Shown piece after piece: positions 54,695 through 64,000 of a stretch of DNA of 64,000 nt (its first letter is position 1; each line of letters starts with the position of its first letter). The stretch is from Peptostreptococcus russellii. GTDB lineage: Bacteria; Bacillota; Clostridia; Peptostreptococcales; Peptostreptococcaceae. Location: assembly GCF_003012055.1 (NCBI RefSeq), contig NZ_JYGE01000003.1, forward strand, positions 496,001 through 560,000. Reading direction: 5' to 3'. The notes below the pieces were generated by a model. It was not told the DNA's origin and made no database searches. It was given only the letters and a program-made list of their open reading frames with translations. The position numbers and the translations under genes are program-made.

Positions 54695-55390
54695 ATGAAA
54701 GAATCTGTTATTGAAAAAATGCTTCATATAAACACTTCTAAAGCTGAGACTAGGTTGGACAATATTAAATACTATAGTCGCTATGAACCGACTCCTTATG
54801 AAGCCTTAGAAGTATTATTTAAACACTATACTGTAAGTGATAAGGATTATTTTGTTGACTTTGGTTCGGGCAAGGGGAGATTTTCTTTCTTCGTAAACTT
54901 CTTTTTTAACTGTGGATGTACAAGCGTAGAGATAATAGAAGAGTTTCACAAGAAGGCTCTTTTGAATTTTGAAAGTTATAATAAGAGAAATCCTAGAGCC
55001 ATTGATAAATTATTCTATGTAAATGAATATGCTGAAAAATATGAGGTAAGTAAGTTTGAAAATAAATTTTATTTTTTTAATCCTTTTTCAGTAAATATTT
55101 TTATAGCTGTAGTCAACCAAATTATTAAATCTGTAGAAAATTTTTCTAGAGAAGTAGAGTTGATACTTTACTATCCATCTAATGACTATATTAATTTTTT
55201 GGAAAGAAGAACAGCATTTACACATGTAATGGATATTCCTAGCAAGGATTTTAATAAAGATGTAAGAAATAGATTTTCTATATATAGATTTGGAGAAAAC
55301 ATAGATAGTTTAGAAGAAGAATTCTCTATAAACCTGAATATAAAGTCAGTATTATATCAAGAAACAATTTTGTGTAAAAAAGATAAATAA
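54695..55390 (+). CDS. Class I SAM-dependent methyltransferase of unknown target
   Basis: A 231-residue protein. Motif I is VDFGSGKGRFSFFVN (about residues 53-67), preceded by a helical lead and followed by the acidic strand VEIIEEFH. There is no NPPY motif, so an amino-N RNA/DNA methylase is unlikely. SD GAGG precedes the ATG 21 bases after the CorA stop. Closest in style to DOT1/PrmA-like or small-molecule enzymes; I cannot name the substrate. Confidence 0.75.
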   Translation: MKESVIEKMLHINTSKAETRLDNIKYYSRYEPTPYEALEVLFKHYTVSDKDYFVDFGSGKGRFSFFVNFFFNCGCTSVEIIEEFHKKALLNFESYNKRNPRAIDKLFYVNEYAEKYEVSKFENKFYFFNPFSVNIFIAVVNQIIKSVENFSREVELILYYPSNDYINFLERRTAFTHVMDIPSKDFNKDVRNRFSIYRFGENIDSLEEEFSINLNIKSVLYQETILCKKDK

Positions 55391-55395
55391 CAATA

Positions 55396-55423
55396 AAAAG
55401 CCGAATCATTTGATTCGGCTTTT
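55396..55423. terminator. Bidirectional terminator between the methyltransferase and typA
   Basis: AAAAGCCGAATCA pairs with TGATTCGGCTTTT, with A and T runs on the two sides; it serves convergent genes. Confidence 0.9.
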
Positions 55424-55427
55424 CTAA

Positions 55428-57266
55428 TTAATCTATAACCTTATTTGATATAGATCTATTATATTTTATTCTATCTTGTTCATTTAGAACTTTCTTTCTA
55501 AGTCTTATAGCATCCGGAGTTACTTCTACAAGTTCATCATCATCTATAAAGTCTAGCGATTCTTCTAGAGTAAACTTCTTTGGAGGAGCAAGTTTAATAG
55601 CATCATCTGAACCAGAAGCTCTAACATTACTCATCTTTTTATTCTTAGTAGGGTTAACTACCATATCTTCTTTTCTTGAGTTCATTCCAATAATCATACC
55701 TTCATAAACGTCAACAGCTGGCTCTACAAATAGAGTACCTCTTGAAGATAGCGCATTTAATGCATATCCCATTGTTTTACCAGGACTTTGTGATATTAAA
55801 ACACCATTTAGTCTTGATGGGATTTCACCCTTATATTCTTCAAATCTATCAAATGAAGAAAGTAGAGTACCTTCACCTCTTGTAATATTTATAAATTCAC
55901 TTCTATATCCAAGAAGACCTCTTGTAGGTACTAAAAACTCTATCTTGACATATCCGCCATCTACTATTTCCATAGATTCCATCATACCTTTTCTAGTATT
56001 TAATTCACTGATTACAGTACCAGAATAGTTTTCAGGACAGTTTACTATTACTCTTTCTATTGGTTCAACAGTCTTTCCATTTTCATCTTTGTGCATAAGA
56101 ACCTGTGGCTTAGATACACCTAATTCATATCCTTCACGTCTCATATTTTCTATAAGTATAGATAAATGAAGTTCTCCACGTCCACTTACCTTGTAACCGT
56201 CAGTCGTATCTAAAGCTTCAACTCTAAGTCCAACATTTACTTCCAATTCTTTTTCTAGTCTATCCCTTATGTGTCTTGTAGTAACAAACTTACCACTTCT
56301 TCCTACAAATGGAGAATCATTTACCATAAAGTTCATAGATAGAGTAGGTTCTTCTATTAATATTTCTCCCATTGGAAGATTCTGATCTGAATTACAGATA
56401 GTTTCACCTATTTCTATATCAGATATACCAGCTATAACCACTATATCTCCACTAGAAGCTTCAGAAACATTAGTCTGAACCAATCCTTCATAAACTGAAA
56501 GCTTTGAAATCTTGCCTTTTCTTGGTTCTTTACCTTCAGAGCATATATTAATTTGTTCTGATGAATTAAGCTTCCCCTTGAAAACTCTACCAATACCTAA
56601 TCTTCCTATATAATCATCATATGCAAGTGCAGAAATCTGTACCTGTAATGGTTCATTATCATAATCAGGATATGCATCTACATGATTTACTATTGTTTCA
56701 AATAGAGGAGTTAAGTCCTTACTATCATCGCTCATTTCTTTTTTCGCTATACCTTCCTTAGCTATACCGTACACTATAGGGAAGTCACACTGTTCGTCGT
56801 TTGCATTTAACTCAACAAATAAGTCAAATACTTCATTTACTACCTCTTCAGCTCTCTGGTCATTTTTATCAATCTTATTGATAAATAGAATAGGTCTCAA
56901 TCCCTGTTCTAATGACTTTTGAAGAACAAATCTCGTCTGAGGCATAGGACCTTCAGTAGCATCTACTAGTAAAACAACTGTATCAACTGTCTTAAGAACA
57001 CGTTCAACTTCAGAAGAGAAGTCACTATGTCCTGGTGTATCAACTATATTTATTTTGTAATCTCCATGTCTTATAGAACAATTCTTAGAATATATTGTAA
57101 TTCCTCTTTCCTGTTCTATATCATCACTATCCATTACACGTTCTCTTATTACTTCATTTTCTCTAAATACTCCACTTTGATCTAGGAAAGCATCTACTAG
57201 GGTAGACTTACCTGCATCAACATGGGCAATTACTGCAATATTAATTATATTGTGTTTCATACTCAC
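55428..57266 (-). CDS. typA: Ribosome-associated translational GTPase TypA/BipA
   Basis: A 612-residue EF-G-like GTPase. G1 is AHVDAGKST, the switch I region is [11 protein letters not shown]3 is DTPGHSDF and G4 is NKID. Domains II, III, V and the BipA-specific C-terminal domain follow ([14 protein letters not shown], then [14 protein letters not shown]). It helps 50S assembly and survival at low temperature and stress. Its SD GGAGCGAG lies before the ATG on the minus strand. Promoter: extended -10 TGTTATAAT at 57348-57340 with a TATACA -35. Confidence 0.96.
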   Translation of the reverse strand: MSMKHNIINIAVIAHVDAGKSTLVDAFLDQSGVFRENEVIRERVMDSDDIEQERGITIYSKNCSIRHGDYKINIVDTPGHSDFSSEVERVLKTVDTVVLLVDATEGPMPQTRFVLQKSLEQGLRPILFINKIDKNDQRAEEVVNEVFDLFVELNANDEQCDFPIVYGIAKEGIAKKEMSDDSKDLTPLFETIVNHVDAYPDYDNEPLQVQISALAYDDYIGRLGIGRVFKGKLNSSEQINICSEGKEPRKGKISKLSVYEGLVQTNVSEASSGDIVVIAGISDIEIGETICNSDQNLPMGEILIEEPTLSMNFMVNDSPFVGRSGKFVTTRHIRDRLEKELEVNVGLRVEALDTTDGYKVSGRGELHLSILIENMRREGYELGVSKPQVLMHKDENGKTVEPIERVIVNCPENYSGTVISELNTRKGMMESMEIVDGGYVKIEFLVPTRGLLGYRSEFINITRGEGTLLSSFDRFEEYKGEIPSRLNGVLISQSPGKTMGYALNALSSRGTLFVEPAVDVYEGMIIGMNSRKEDMVVNPTKNKKMSNVRASGSDDAIKLAPPKKFTLEESLDFIDDDELVEVTPDAIRLRKKVLNEQDRIKYNRSISNKVID

Positions 57267-57339
57267 TAAACTCGCTCCTTTAAAATCTAATATATAAAAT
57301 GTAATTTACATCTTGTATTTTATTTACAACAACTTTTAT

Positions 57340-57368
57340 ATTATAACAAATAAAATTACTATTGTATA
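57340..57368 (-). promoter_or_regulatory. Promoter of typA
   Basis: On the minus strand, TATACA (57368-57363), a 17-base spacer, TATAAT (57345-57340) with an extended TG. A cre-like sequence TGAAAGCGTTTCGT (57382-57395) stands just upstream of it, matching 13 of 14 positions of the Bacillus-type consensus; relevance is uncertain. Confidence 0.55.
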
Positions 57369-57414
57369 CACGTTTTTCTGTTGAAAGCGTTTCGTATAAA
57401 GTTTTTTTTTTGCA

Positions 57415-57451
57415 AAAAATCACTGACTTTCGTTGAAACTTAGTGATTTTT
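57415..57451. terminator. Orphan terminator-like hairpin between typA and copA promoters
   Basis: AAAAATCACT pairs with AGTGATTTTT around a 17-base loop, with a T-run on the minus-strand side. Neither flanking promoter transcribes it, so it may end a small unannotated RNA or insulate the two. Confidence 0.5.
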
Positions 57452-57473
57452 CAAAATACGTTTACAATAGTAG

Positions 57474-57501
57474 TTGATTTTTGACGGAATCAGTGTATAA
57501 T
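57474..57501 (+). promoter_or_regulatory. Promoter of copA
   Basis: TTGATT (57474-57479), a 16-base spacer, TATAAT (57496-57501). The leader is about 165 bases; no CsoR-type or CopY-type operator was recognised. Confidence 0.6.
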
Positions 57502-57672
57502 AGTTAGTATATGATAGATGTTTTCAAAAGTATAAATATTCTATTTTATACTACTAAGAAAAGTTCTTCTTTATAAAAAATCAATTTTAAATTGTTGAAA
57601 TTATAAACTAATATTAGGGTATATATAATGTAGATTAATTTTAACAATGTTAATTTGAGAAAGGATAATGCT

Positions 57673-59946
57673 ATGACTAGTAATTCAAAAAATAAAAAAT
57701 TAGACTTTATGGTCGAAGGGATGACCTGTGCTGCATGCTCAAAGTCAGCTGAAAGATCTCTTAAGAAAACTGAGGGGGTAGTGTCTGCCACAGTGAATAT
57801 TGCTACCGAAAAGGCAAGTGTGGAGTATGACCCTGAAATAACTAATATAGATGATTTGAGAAAATCAATAGAAAAAGTAGGCTTTCATATGATTTTAGAA
57901 GATGAGGAAGATGAGTTAGAGGGCAATGACAATATGCTTAGAAGATTCATCGTCGCAATTGTTTTTGCAACATTAGTCTTTATAGTTTCTATGGGACCAA
58001 TGATTGGACTTGCACTGCCAGAGTTTATTTCACCTCATCATAATCCTAAAAACTATGCCATTGTTCAGTTGATACTTACAATACCAGTGCTAATAGCAGG
58101 AAGAAACTTCTATATAAATGGATTTAAATCAATATTTAATAAATCACCAAATATGGACTCACTAGTTGCAGTATCAACATCAGCAGCCTTTTTATATAGC
58201 TTGGCAAATACTTACAGAATGTTTTCCAATGAAACATTTCTTAATATGCTATTAGAAACTCACAAGCATCTACCTCTATATTATGAGAGTGCGACTATGA
58301 TTATAGCTCTTATAATGTTAGGTAAATATTTGGAAGCTAGAAGTAAAGAAAAAACTTCTCAAGCTATCAAATCACTTATGGAGCTACAAGCAAAGACAGC
58401 TATTGTAGAAGTCAATGGCAAGGAAAAAGAAGTTGCAATAGAAGAAGTAAAAGTTGGAGATATAATAATAGTTAAACCAGGTCAAAAGATACCTGTTGAT
58501 GGTAAAATAATATTTGGTTCAACTTCCGTGGATGAATCAATGCTTACTGGAGAGAGTATTCCAGTAGAAAAAACTATAGATAACTATGTAACAGGATCAA
58601 GTATTAACAAAAATGGTTTTATAAAATTCAAGGCTGAAAAGGTCGGTAAGGATACCACTCTTTATCAGATTATTAAGCTTGTTGAAGATGCTCAAAATAA
58701 AAAGGCACCTATAGCAAATTTGGCGGATGTTGTGTCAGGTGTGTTCGTGCCGATAGTAATGACTATTGCTATTGTATCTGCATTATTATGGTATTTTATA
58801 GGAGGATCAGGATTTGAGTTCGCTCTTACTATATTTATATCTGTATTAGTAATTGCTTGCCCGTGTGCCTTGGGACTTGCTACACCAACAGCTATTATGG
58901 TCGGTACAGGAAAAGGTGCAGAAAATGGTATCTTGATAAAGGGTGGAGATTCTCTAGAGTCAGCTCACAAGATTACAACTGTAGCATTCGATAAGACTGG
59001 TACAATAACAAACGGCAAACCTATCGTTACTGATTTATATATAGTAGATAATAATTTCTCAAAAGAAGAAATAATATCATTTATATCTTCTGCCGAGTCA
59101 AGCTCTGAGCATCCTTTAGCAGATTCAATAGTAGAATATGCTAAAGAAAATAATATTGCTATAGAAAATCCAGATTCATTCAAAAGTATTACTGGTAAGG
59201 GTATAGAGGCTAATATTTCAGGAAATAAGGTATTGCTTGGAAATAAAAAACTGCTAGAATCAAATTCTATAAAAATAGAAAGCGATCTTCTTGAAAAATC
59301 AGAAAAACTAGCTAGTCAGGGCAAAACTCCTATGTATATATCTATAAATCAAAATGCTACGGCTATCGTTGCAGTGGCAGATACTATAAAGGACAGTAGT
59401 AAGGAAACCATAGAAAAGCTTCATAGTATGGGAATAAAAGTAGCTATGATTACTGGAGATAATGAAAAAACTGCAAAAGCAATTGCCAAAGAGGTTGGCA
59501 TAGATATTGTAAAGGCAGATGTATTGCCTTCAGAAAAATCTCAAGTAATAAAAGACCTACAATCTTCAGATGAATTTGTTGCGATGGTAGGGGATGGAAT
59601 CAATGATTCACCTGCACTTGCACAGGCAAATGTTGGTATAGCTATTGGAAATGGTACAGATGTTGCCATAGAATCAGCAGATATAGTATTAATGAAAGAT
59701 GATTTGATGGACGTTGCAAACTCAATCAAGCTAAGTAAGGAAACTATTAGAAATATAAAGCAAAATCTATTTTGGGCATTTGGATATAATATCATCGGTA
59801 TACCTTTTGCCGCTGGATTTTTCTATATATTTGGAGGACCTCTGCTAAATCCTATGATTGCAGCTGCGGCTATGAGTTTATCTTCAGTGAGTGTAGTAAC
59901 AAATGCCCTTAGACTGAAGAAATTCCAAGCATATAAAAACAATTAA
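57673..59946 (+). CDS. copA: Copper-translocating P1B-type ATPase
   Basis: A 757-residue pump exporting Cu(I). One N-terminal HMA domain carries Cys19-Cys22 (GMTCAACS). The membrane metal site is Cys396-Pro-Cys398 (ACPCALG). The phosphorylation Asp440 lies in DKTGT; the P1B-specific SSEHPLA and the hinge GDGINDSPAL are intact. The start is ATG 57673, after GAAAGGA; a TTG at 57655 in the same frame would overlap that SD. It has no adjacent csoR or copZ, so its regulator lies elsewhere. Confidence 0.93.
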   Translation: MTSNSKNKKLDFMVEGMTCAACSKSAERSLKKTEGVVSATVNIATEKASVEYDPEITNIDDLRKSIEKVGFHMILEDEEDELEGNDNMLRRFIVAIVFATLVFIVSMGPMIGLALPEFISPHHNPKNYAIVQLILTIPVLIAGRNFYINGFKSIFNKSPNMDSLVAVSTSAAFLYSLANTYRMFSNETFLNMLLETHKHLPLYYESATMIIALIMLGKYLEARSKEKTSQAIKSLMELQAKTAIVEVNGKEKEVAIEEVKVGDIIIVKPGQKIPVDGKIIFGSTSVDESMLTGESIPVEKTIDNYVTGSSINKNGFIKFKAEKVGKDTTLYQIIKLVEDAQNKKAPIANLADVVSGVFVPIVMTIAIVSALLWYFIGGSGFEFALTIFISVLVIACPCALGLATPTAIMVGTGKGAENGILIKGGDSLESAHKITTVAFDKTGTITNGKPIVTDLYIVDNNFSKEEIISFISSAESSSEHPLADSIVEYAKENNIAIENPDSFKSITGKGIEANISGNKVLLGNKKLLESNSIKIESDLLEKSEKLASQGKTPMYISINQNATAIVAVADTIKDSSKETIEKLHSMGIKVAMITGDNEKTAKAIAKEVGIDIVKADVLPSEKSQVIKDLQSSDEFVAMVGDGINDSPALAQANVGIAIGNGTDVAIESADIVLMKDDLMDVANSIKLSKETIRNIKQNLFWAFGYNIIGIPFAAGFFYIFGGPLLNPMIAAAAMSLSSVSVVTNALRLKKFQAYKNN

Positions 59947-59965
59947 TATTTGAAATATATATTTA

Positions 59966-60000
59966 AAAAGGGACTACTCTATATAGAGTAGTCCCTTTTA
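59966..60000 (+). terminator. Terminator of copA
   Basis: AAAAGGGACTACTCTAT meets its complement ATAGAGTAGTCCCTTTT, followed by ATTTATTT; it can also act on the minus strand. Confidence 0.9.
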
Positions 60001-60128
60001 TTTATTTTTCTTAAAGCTAGATTCTCTCTCGCTTCTTTTTTCTTTTAATATCAGTTACTTATAATATTCTTATCTTATTTATATTAGATTGATAAAACTT
60101 ATAAATATGTTTCCTTCCAATGAAATTA

Positions 60129-60419
60129 CTACTGAATATCGATTACCGCCTTATCTACTAATCCCTCTGCTTTAAATTCCTTTAAAAATTCCTGATGAGC
60201 AGGATGTTTTATATAATCTTCAAGAATATAATCATCTCCAAGATCAACAAATAATATAATATCCATATTGTCAGTATTTTCTAGACAATTAAGCTTGAAT
60301 TCGTAATTTTTGATAACATTAAACTCATTTTTAAGCTTTTCATACGTCCCAGTAAGAATTTTTGACAAGTTTTTTTTATTTTCGTTTCTTTTGAATTTAA
60401 ACAATACTATGTGTTTCAT
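60129..60419 (-). CDS. Dabb-family stress-responsive alpha/beta-barrel protein
   Basis: A 96-residue protein beginning MKHIVLFKFK, with HPAHQEFLKEF further on; these are the hallmarks of the Dabb (dimeric alpha/beta barrel) family. Members are small dimeric proteins of varied or unknown role. SD GGAGG on the minus strand is 6 bases before the ATG. It is a single gene between copA and a two-component system; function is not predictable. Confidence 0.85.
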   Translation of the reverse strand: MKHIVLFKFKRNENKKNLSKILTGTYEKLKNEFNVIKNYEFKLNCLENTDNMDIILFVDLGDDYILEDYIKHPAHQEFLKEFKAEGLVDKAVIDIQ

Positions 60420-60611
60420 AAAATACCTCCATTAAATTTATATATTTATTTGATTATACACCATAAAATTAAAAAAATACATAGCTTTTTGCTTAATAAA
60501 GTAAATTGTAGATAGTGCTTTATAAAATTGATTGAAACTATTTTCTATGCTATAATATTCCCTATCTGATAGAATGATTATAAAATTCCAACAGAAAAAG
60601 GAGACAAAATT

Positions 60612-61283
60612 ATGAACCGATATAATATTCTCGTCATTGAAGATGACAAAGACATACAAGAGCTAATGGTCGAGTTTTTGAAAGCAAAAGACTACTATGT
60701 AGATGCTGTATCGGATGGAGTAAAAGGTATACAAAAGTTCAAAGAAAAAAAATATGATCTTATTATTTTAGATATCATGATGCCTAATCTAGATGGCTTC
60801 ACTACTTGTAAAATGATTAGAAACTCTTCAAATATACCTATTATATTCTTGACCGCCTTGACAGATGAAGCCGATCAAATGAAAGGATTTGAACTAGGAT
60901 GTGATGATTACATAACTAAGCCATTTTCTTTTAATTTACTTGTAAAAAGAGTAGAGGCTATACTGAAGAGAACAACAAAAGCTGACAATAAAGATACACT
61001 TGTATTCAAAGATATGACTTTAGGACTAAATACATATACTGTTGATATAGATGGAGAATCCATAGAGCTCACACTAAAAGAGTTTAATATCTTAAAGGAA
61101 TTAATAGAAAAGTATCCTCAGGTTATTACAAGAGAAAATCTATTGGACAGCATATGGGGATATGACTTTTATGGTGATACTAGAATTGTAGATGCCCATA
61201 TAAAAAATATTAGAAAAAAGATAAAATTGCCTTATATTAAGACAGTGAAAGGTATAGGTTATACGCTTGAAAAGAATGATTAA
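60612..61283 (+). CDS. OmpR/PhoB-family response regulator (second system)
   Basis: A 223-residue regulator. The receiver has Glu10/Asp11/Asp12, phospho-acceptor Asp54 in IILDIMMPNLDG and lysine in YITKPFS; the winged-helix output domain ends with TVKGIGYTLEKND. SD AAGGAG precedes the ATG. Its 3' end overlaps the kinase start by 8 bases. A purine permease follows the pair without a terminator. Confidence 0.93.
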   Translation: MNRYNILVIEDDKDIQELMVEFLKAKDYYVDAVSDGVKGIQKFKEKKYDLIILDIMMPNLDGFTTCKMIRNSSNIPIIFLTALTDEADQMKGFELGCDDYITKPFSFNLLVKRVEAILKRTTKADNKDTLVFKDMTLGLNTYTVDIDGESIELTLKEFNILKELIEKYPQVITRENLLDSIWGYDFYGDTRIVDAHIKNIRKKIKLPYIKTVKGIGYTLEKND

Positions 61284-62250
61284 ATTATGGAGTAAATTAA
61301 AATTAAAAAGACGTTTATTTTTAACTACATCTATATTAATTACTTTTCTTACAGCTGTTATAACCACAATGGTTTTTTTAATACTACCTAATATATATTA
61401 TTCTACTTGTGGATATAAACCTATAAACAAGGTTAAATTTTTTGATATTTTGCCTATGGTTATAGTACTAGTTGTAATTTTTTCCATTATTGCATCTTTT
61501 TTATTTATGAGCTTAATTACAAAACCCCTTGTAGATATTATAGATAAAGAGCACTTACAGATGGTTAGAAAAAAGGAGTTTATGGCTGCTATATCGCACG
61601 ATCTCAAAACTCCTATAACTATTATAAGTGGTCAACTAGAAGGTATGATATATAATGTAGGAAAATATAAAGATAGAGACTTCTATCTAAATAAGTGTTA
61701 TGAGGATATGCAAGAGCTCAAGTTTCTCATAAATAGAACAATCGAGATTTCAAAAAGGGATTTGCTTACAGACGGCCTGGTCAAAACAGAGCTTGATATA
61801 AACGCTTTATTAGAAGAGGTAGTCTCTAAGCACAAGTTCTTATATAATAGTAAGAATATTTCTATGAACTTAAATATATACAATACTAAGAAAATTTTTG
61901 CAAATAAGGAAGATATGCAGACTGTTTTAAACAATTTGATATCCAATGCAATTATATATTCACCTGAAAATGAAGATATAATTATTAATTTATTTGAAAT
62001 TAATAAAAGGGTATCTGAAACGCTTGTCCGATTTTCTATTGAAAATACTGGTATTTCGCTGAACAAAGAAAAACTGACAAAAATTTTTGACCCTCTATAT
62101 AGAGTTGAGTCCTCTAGAAATAAAAATACTGGTGGGACTGGATTAGGTTTATATTTTGTAGATCAAATCCTAAAAAACCACGAATTTTTTTATAAGATGT
62201 TTAGTAGGGAAAATTCTACAATATTTATAGTAGATTTTAAAACCCTATAA
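61276..62250 (+). CDS. Sensor histidine kinase (second system)
   Basis: A 324-residue kinase with two membrane helices (about 14-38 and 56-80) and only a short loop between them, so it probably senses within or at the membrane. His108 lies in ISHDLKTPITI (HisKA); the HATPase N box (NNLISNAIIYSPENED), and GGTGLGLYFVDQ follow. I chose ATG 61276, overlapping the regulator by 8 bases; a TTG at 61267 is also possible. It resembles small intramembrane-sensing kinases of Firmicutes. Confidence 0.88.
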   Translation: MIKLWSKLKLKRRLFLTTSILITFLTAVITTMVFLILPNIYYSTCGYKPINKVKFFDILPMVIVLVVIFSIIASFLFMSLITKPLVDIIDKEHLQMVRKKEFMAAISHDLKTPITIISGQLEGMIYNVGKYKDRDFYLNKCYEDMQELKFLINRTIEISKRDLLTDGLVKTELDINALLEEVVSKHKFLYNSKNISMNLNIYNTKKIFANKEDMQTVLNNLISNAIIYSPENEDIIINLFEINKRVSETLVRFSIENTGISLNKEKLTKIFDPLYRVESSRNKNTGGTGLGLYFVDQILKNHEFFYKMFSRENSTIFIVDFKTL

Positions 62251-62290
62251 AATATAAAATATAATCAATTTAATTAAACGGAGGTATTAA

Positions 62291-63664
62291 ATGAATTCAA
62301 ATCAAGAATTAAGTGGTATTCAAAAGGCTTTTCCACTACTAACTGAAAAAAATGTAGATATGAAAAAGGAAATAGTTGCCGGTATTACTACGTTCTTAAC
62401 AATGGCTTACATCATAGCTGTCAATCCAAGTACTCTAGCTGCTGCAGGTATGGATGCGGGTGCCCTAGTAACAGGTACTTGTCTAGCTGCTGCAATAGGA
62501 TGCTTTATTATGGGATTTATGGCAAACCTACCATTTGCACTTGCATCAGGTATGGGATTAAACGCATTCTTTGCGTACACAGTAGTTCTTAAAGGTGGAG
62601 TTCCTTGGGAAACAGCATTAACTGCTGTATTTGTAGAAGGTATTATATTTTTATTCCTTACTTTATTTAAAGTTCGTGAAGCAGTTGTAAACTCTATTCC
62701 ACTTAACATGAAACATGCTGTTACAGCAGGTATAGGAATATTTATTGCATTTTTAGGTCTTAAGGGATCTGGTTTAGTAGTTGCAAACGAAGCAACATTA
62801 GTAAGTATGGGAGCTCTTTCTCCTACAGTCATTTTTGCTTTTATAGGATTATTTATAGTTGGTATTATGGATAAAAAAGGACGTAAAGGGGCAATACTTG
62901 CAGGGATAGCCGTATCTTCAGTAATGGCTTGGATATATGCATATATGAACCCAGAAGCAGCCTCTGCACTTGGTATATATCTTCCGGATGGAATATTTAA
63001 ATATCAGTCAATAAAGCCAATAGCTGGAAAAGTTGACTTCGCATTTTTAGCACATCCAAAAGATATTGGTAACTTCTTTGTAGTGGTTTGTACATTCTTA
63101 TTTGTCGACTTCTTTGACACAGTAGGAACACTAGTTGGAGTTGCTTCAAGAGCAAATATGCTAGATGAAGAAGGTAATGTTCCAAATGTAGGTAGAGCTC
63201 TTTTATCAGACTCTTTAGCTACAATGATAGGTGCTTTACTTGGAGTATCAACTGTTACTACATACGTTGAATCATCTACAGGTGTACTAGCGGGCGGAAG
63301 AACTGGATATACAGCAATTACTGTTGGTGTTTTATTCCTTGTAGCAATGTTTTTCTCACCAATATTTATAGCAATACCAGCTTGTGCTACAGCACCAGCA
63401 CTTATATACGTTGGATACCTTATGATTAGTTCAATGCACGAAATTGATATACACAACGTAACAGAAGGTTTACCAGCCTTTATTACAGTGATTAGTATGG
63501 CTCTTACATATAGTATAGGTGATGGTCTTACAATAGGTATACTTTCATATGTTATAATTAATCTTTTATACAATCTATTTTCAAAGCCAGAAGATAGAAA
63601 GCACGTATCAGCCGTAATGATAGTGCTTGGAATTTTATTCTTAGTAAAATTATTATTCTTATAA
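62291..63664 (+). CDS. NCS2-family purine permease (guanine/hypoxanthine type)
   Basis: A 457-residue transporter with about 12-14 helices. The N-terminus (KKEIVAGITTFLTMAYIIAVNP) and GMGLNAFFAYT match the AzgA/PbuG branch that imports adenine, guanine or hypoxanthine with protons. SD GGAGG precedes the ATG. There is no purine riboswitch in the 40 bases between the kinase and this gene, so it may depend on the two-component operon; a TATAAT-like box near 62264 could be a separate promoter. Confidence 0.88.
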   Translation: MNSNQELSGIQKAFPLLTEKNVDMKKEIVAGITTFLTMAYIIAVNPSTLAAAGMDAGALVTGTCLAAAIGCFIMGFMANLPFALASGMGLNAFFAYTVVLKGGVPWETALTAVFVEGIIFLFLTLFKVREAVVNSIPLNMKHAVTAGIGIFIAFLGLKGSGLVVANEATLVSMGALSPTVIFAFIGLFIVGIMDKKGRKGAILAGIAVSSVMAWIYAYMNPEAASALGIYLPDGIFKYQSIKPIAGKVDFAFLAHPKDIGNFFVVVCTFLFVDFFDTVGTLVGVASRANMLDEEGNVPNVGRALLSDSLATMIGALLGVSTVTTYVESSTGVLAGGRTGYTAITVGVLFLVAMFFSPIFIAIPACATAPALIYVGYLMISSMHEIDIHNVTEGLPAFITVISMALTYSIGDGLTIGILSYVIINLLYNLFSKPEDRKHVSAVMIVLGILFLVKLLFL

Positions 63665-63765
63665 ATTGTATCTACTAGACACTTTTCAAAGAATTACTTG
63701 TGTTTTTACTAAAAACGCTTGAAAATTAGACTAATTTTGGTTAATATAGAACTAGTAGTAAAATT

Positions 63766-63795
63766 GGACTATTGAAATTACAATAGTCCTTTTTT
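63766..63795 (+). terminator. Terminator of the purine permease gene
   Basis: GGACTATTG pairs with CAATAGTCC, followed by six T. Confidence 0.88.
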
Positions 63796-63851
63796 AACGC
63801 GTAATTGAATTTTAAAGATAACCTAATTTTTGAAAAAGTTTTATTAATTAG

Positions 63852-64000
<149 letters not shown>

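Noticed and set aside
60438-60659. 73-codon minus-strand frame between the Dabb gene and the second regulator
   Set aside because: It covers the regulator's promoter and first codons, has no good SD and an irregular composition.
62997-63573. Long minus-strand frames within the purine permease gene
   Set aside because: Antisense shadows; the plus-strand permease matches its family along this whole stretch.

Overview
The window is AT-rich (about 30% G+C by eye) and densely coded. It has Shine-Dalgarno sites close to AGGAGG, several TTG and GTG starts, and strong hairpin terminators. The gene set (glgBCDAP, a T-box transporter, paired CHR halves, an OPT transporter, a double acyl-CoA dehydratase activase, YtrA-type GntR) fits an anaerobic low-G+C clostridium, most likely of the Peptostreptococcaceae. 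That placement is inference from gene content. I found no rRNA, tRNA, CRISPR array, intact insertion sequence or phage genes.

Layout. 1-5444: the 3' part of a giant tandem activase, then a HEPN-type protein that may be a defence gene. 5481-8144: a T-box leader with a histidine specifier (CAC) in front of a three-gene amino-acid ABC importer. 8371-15541: a THUMP RNA methyltransferase, then a lipoprotein / two-component system / MATE transporter / DUF368 (undecaprenyl-phosphate translocase family) cluster. 15658-18013: an OPT peptide transporter with a small PqqD-like gene. 18188-22063: miaB, a lipoprotein and glnS. 22236-34506: two divergent alpha-glucan operons, GH13-malQ on the minus strand and glgB-C-D-A-P on the plus strand, around a 685-bp control region. 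34661-36309: a CPA1 cation/proton antiporter.

36345-38707: a two-gene unit pairing a RelA/SpoT-like synthetase with a MoaA homologue that has lost all six iron-sulfur cysteines. I regard this as the most unusual item in the window. 38810-44196: Na/Pi transporter, adenosine deaminase, Mrp/NBP35 ATPase, a small unknown gene, NUDIX and GIY-YIG genes. 44327-48907: a GntR/YtrA-regulated ABC operon with three copies of one operator. 48991-55423: a DUF3810 protein with a degenerate HExxH, two half-size CHR transporters, a Sel1-repeat protein, a CorA transporter and a methyltransferase. 55428-60000: typA and copA, divergent. 60129-64000: a Dabb protein, a second two-component system followed by an NCS2 purine permease, and the first 110 bases of an ABC-F gene.

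How the genes work together. The glg operon makes ADP-glucose (GlgC/GlgD), polymerises it (GlgA), branches it (GlgB) and phosphorolyses it (GlgP). The divergent GH13 enzyme and MalQ trim and rearrange the resulting or imported oligosaccharides. The T-box operon would import histidine when uncharged tRNA-His accumulates. The YtrA-type operon looks like an inducible envelope or drug-response ABC system.
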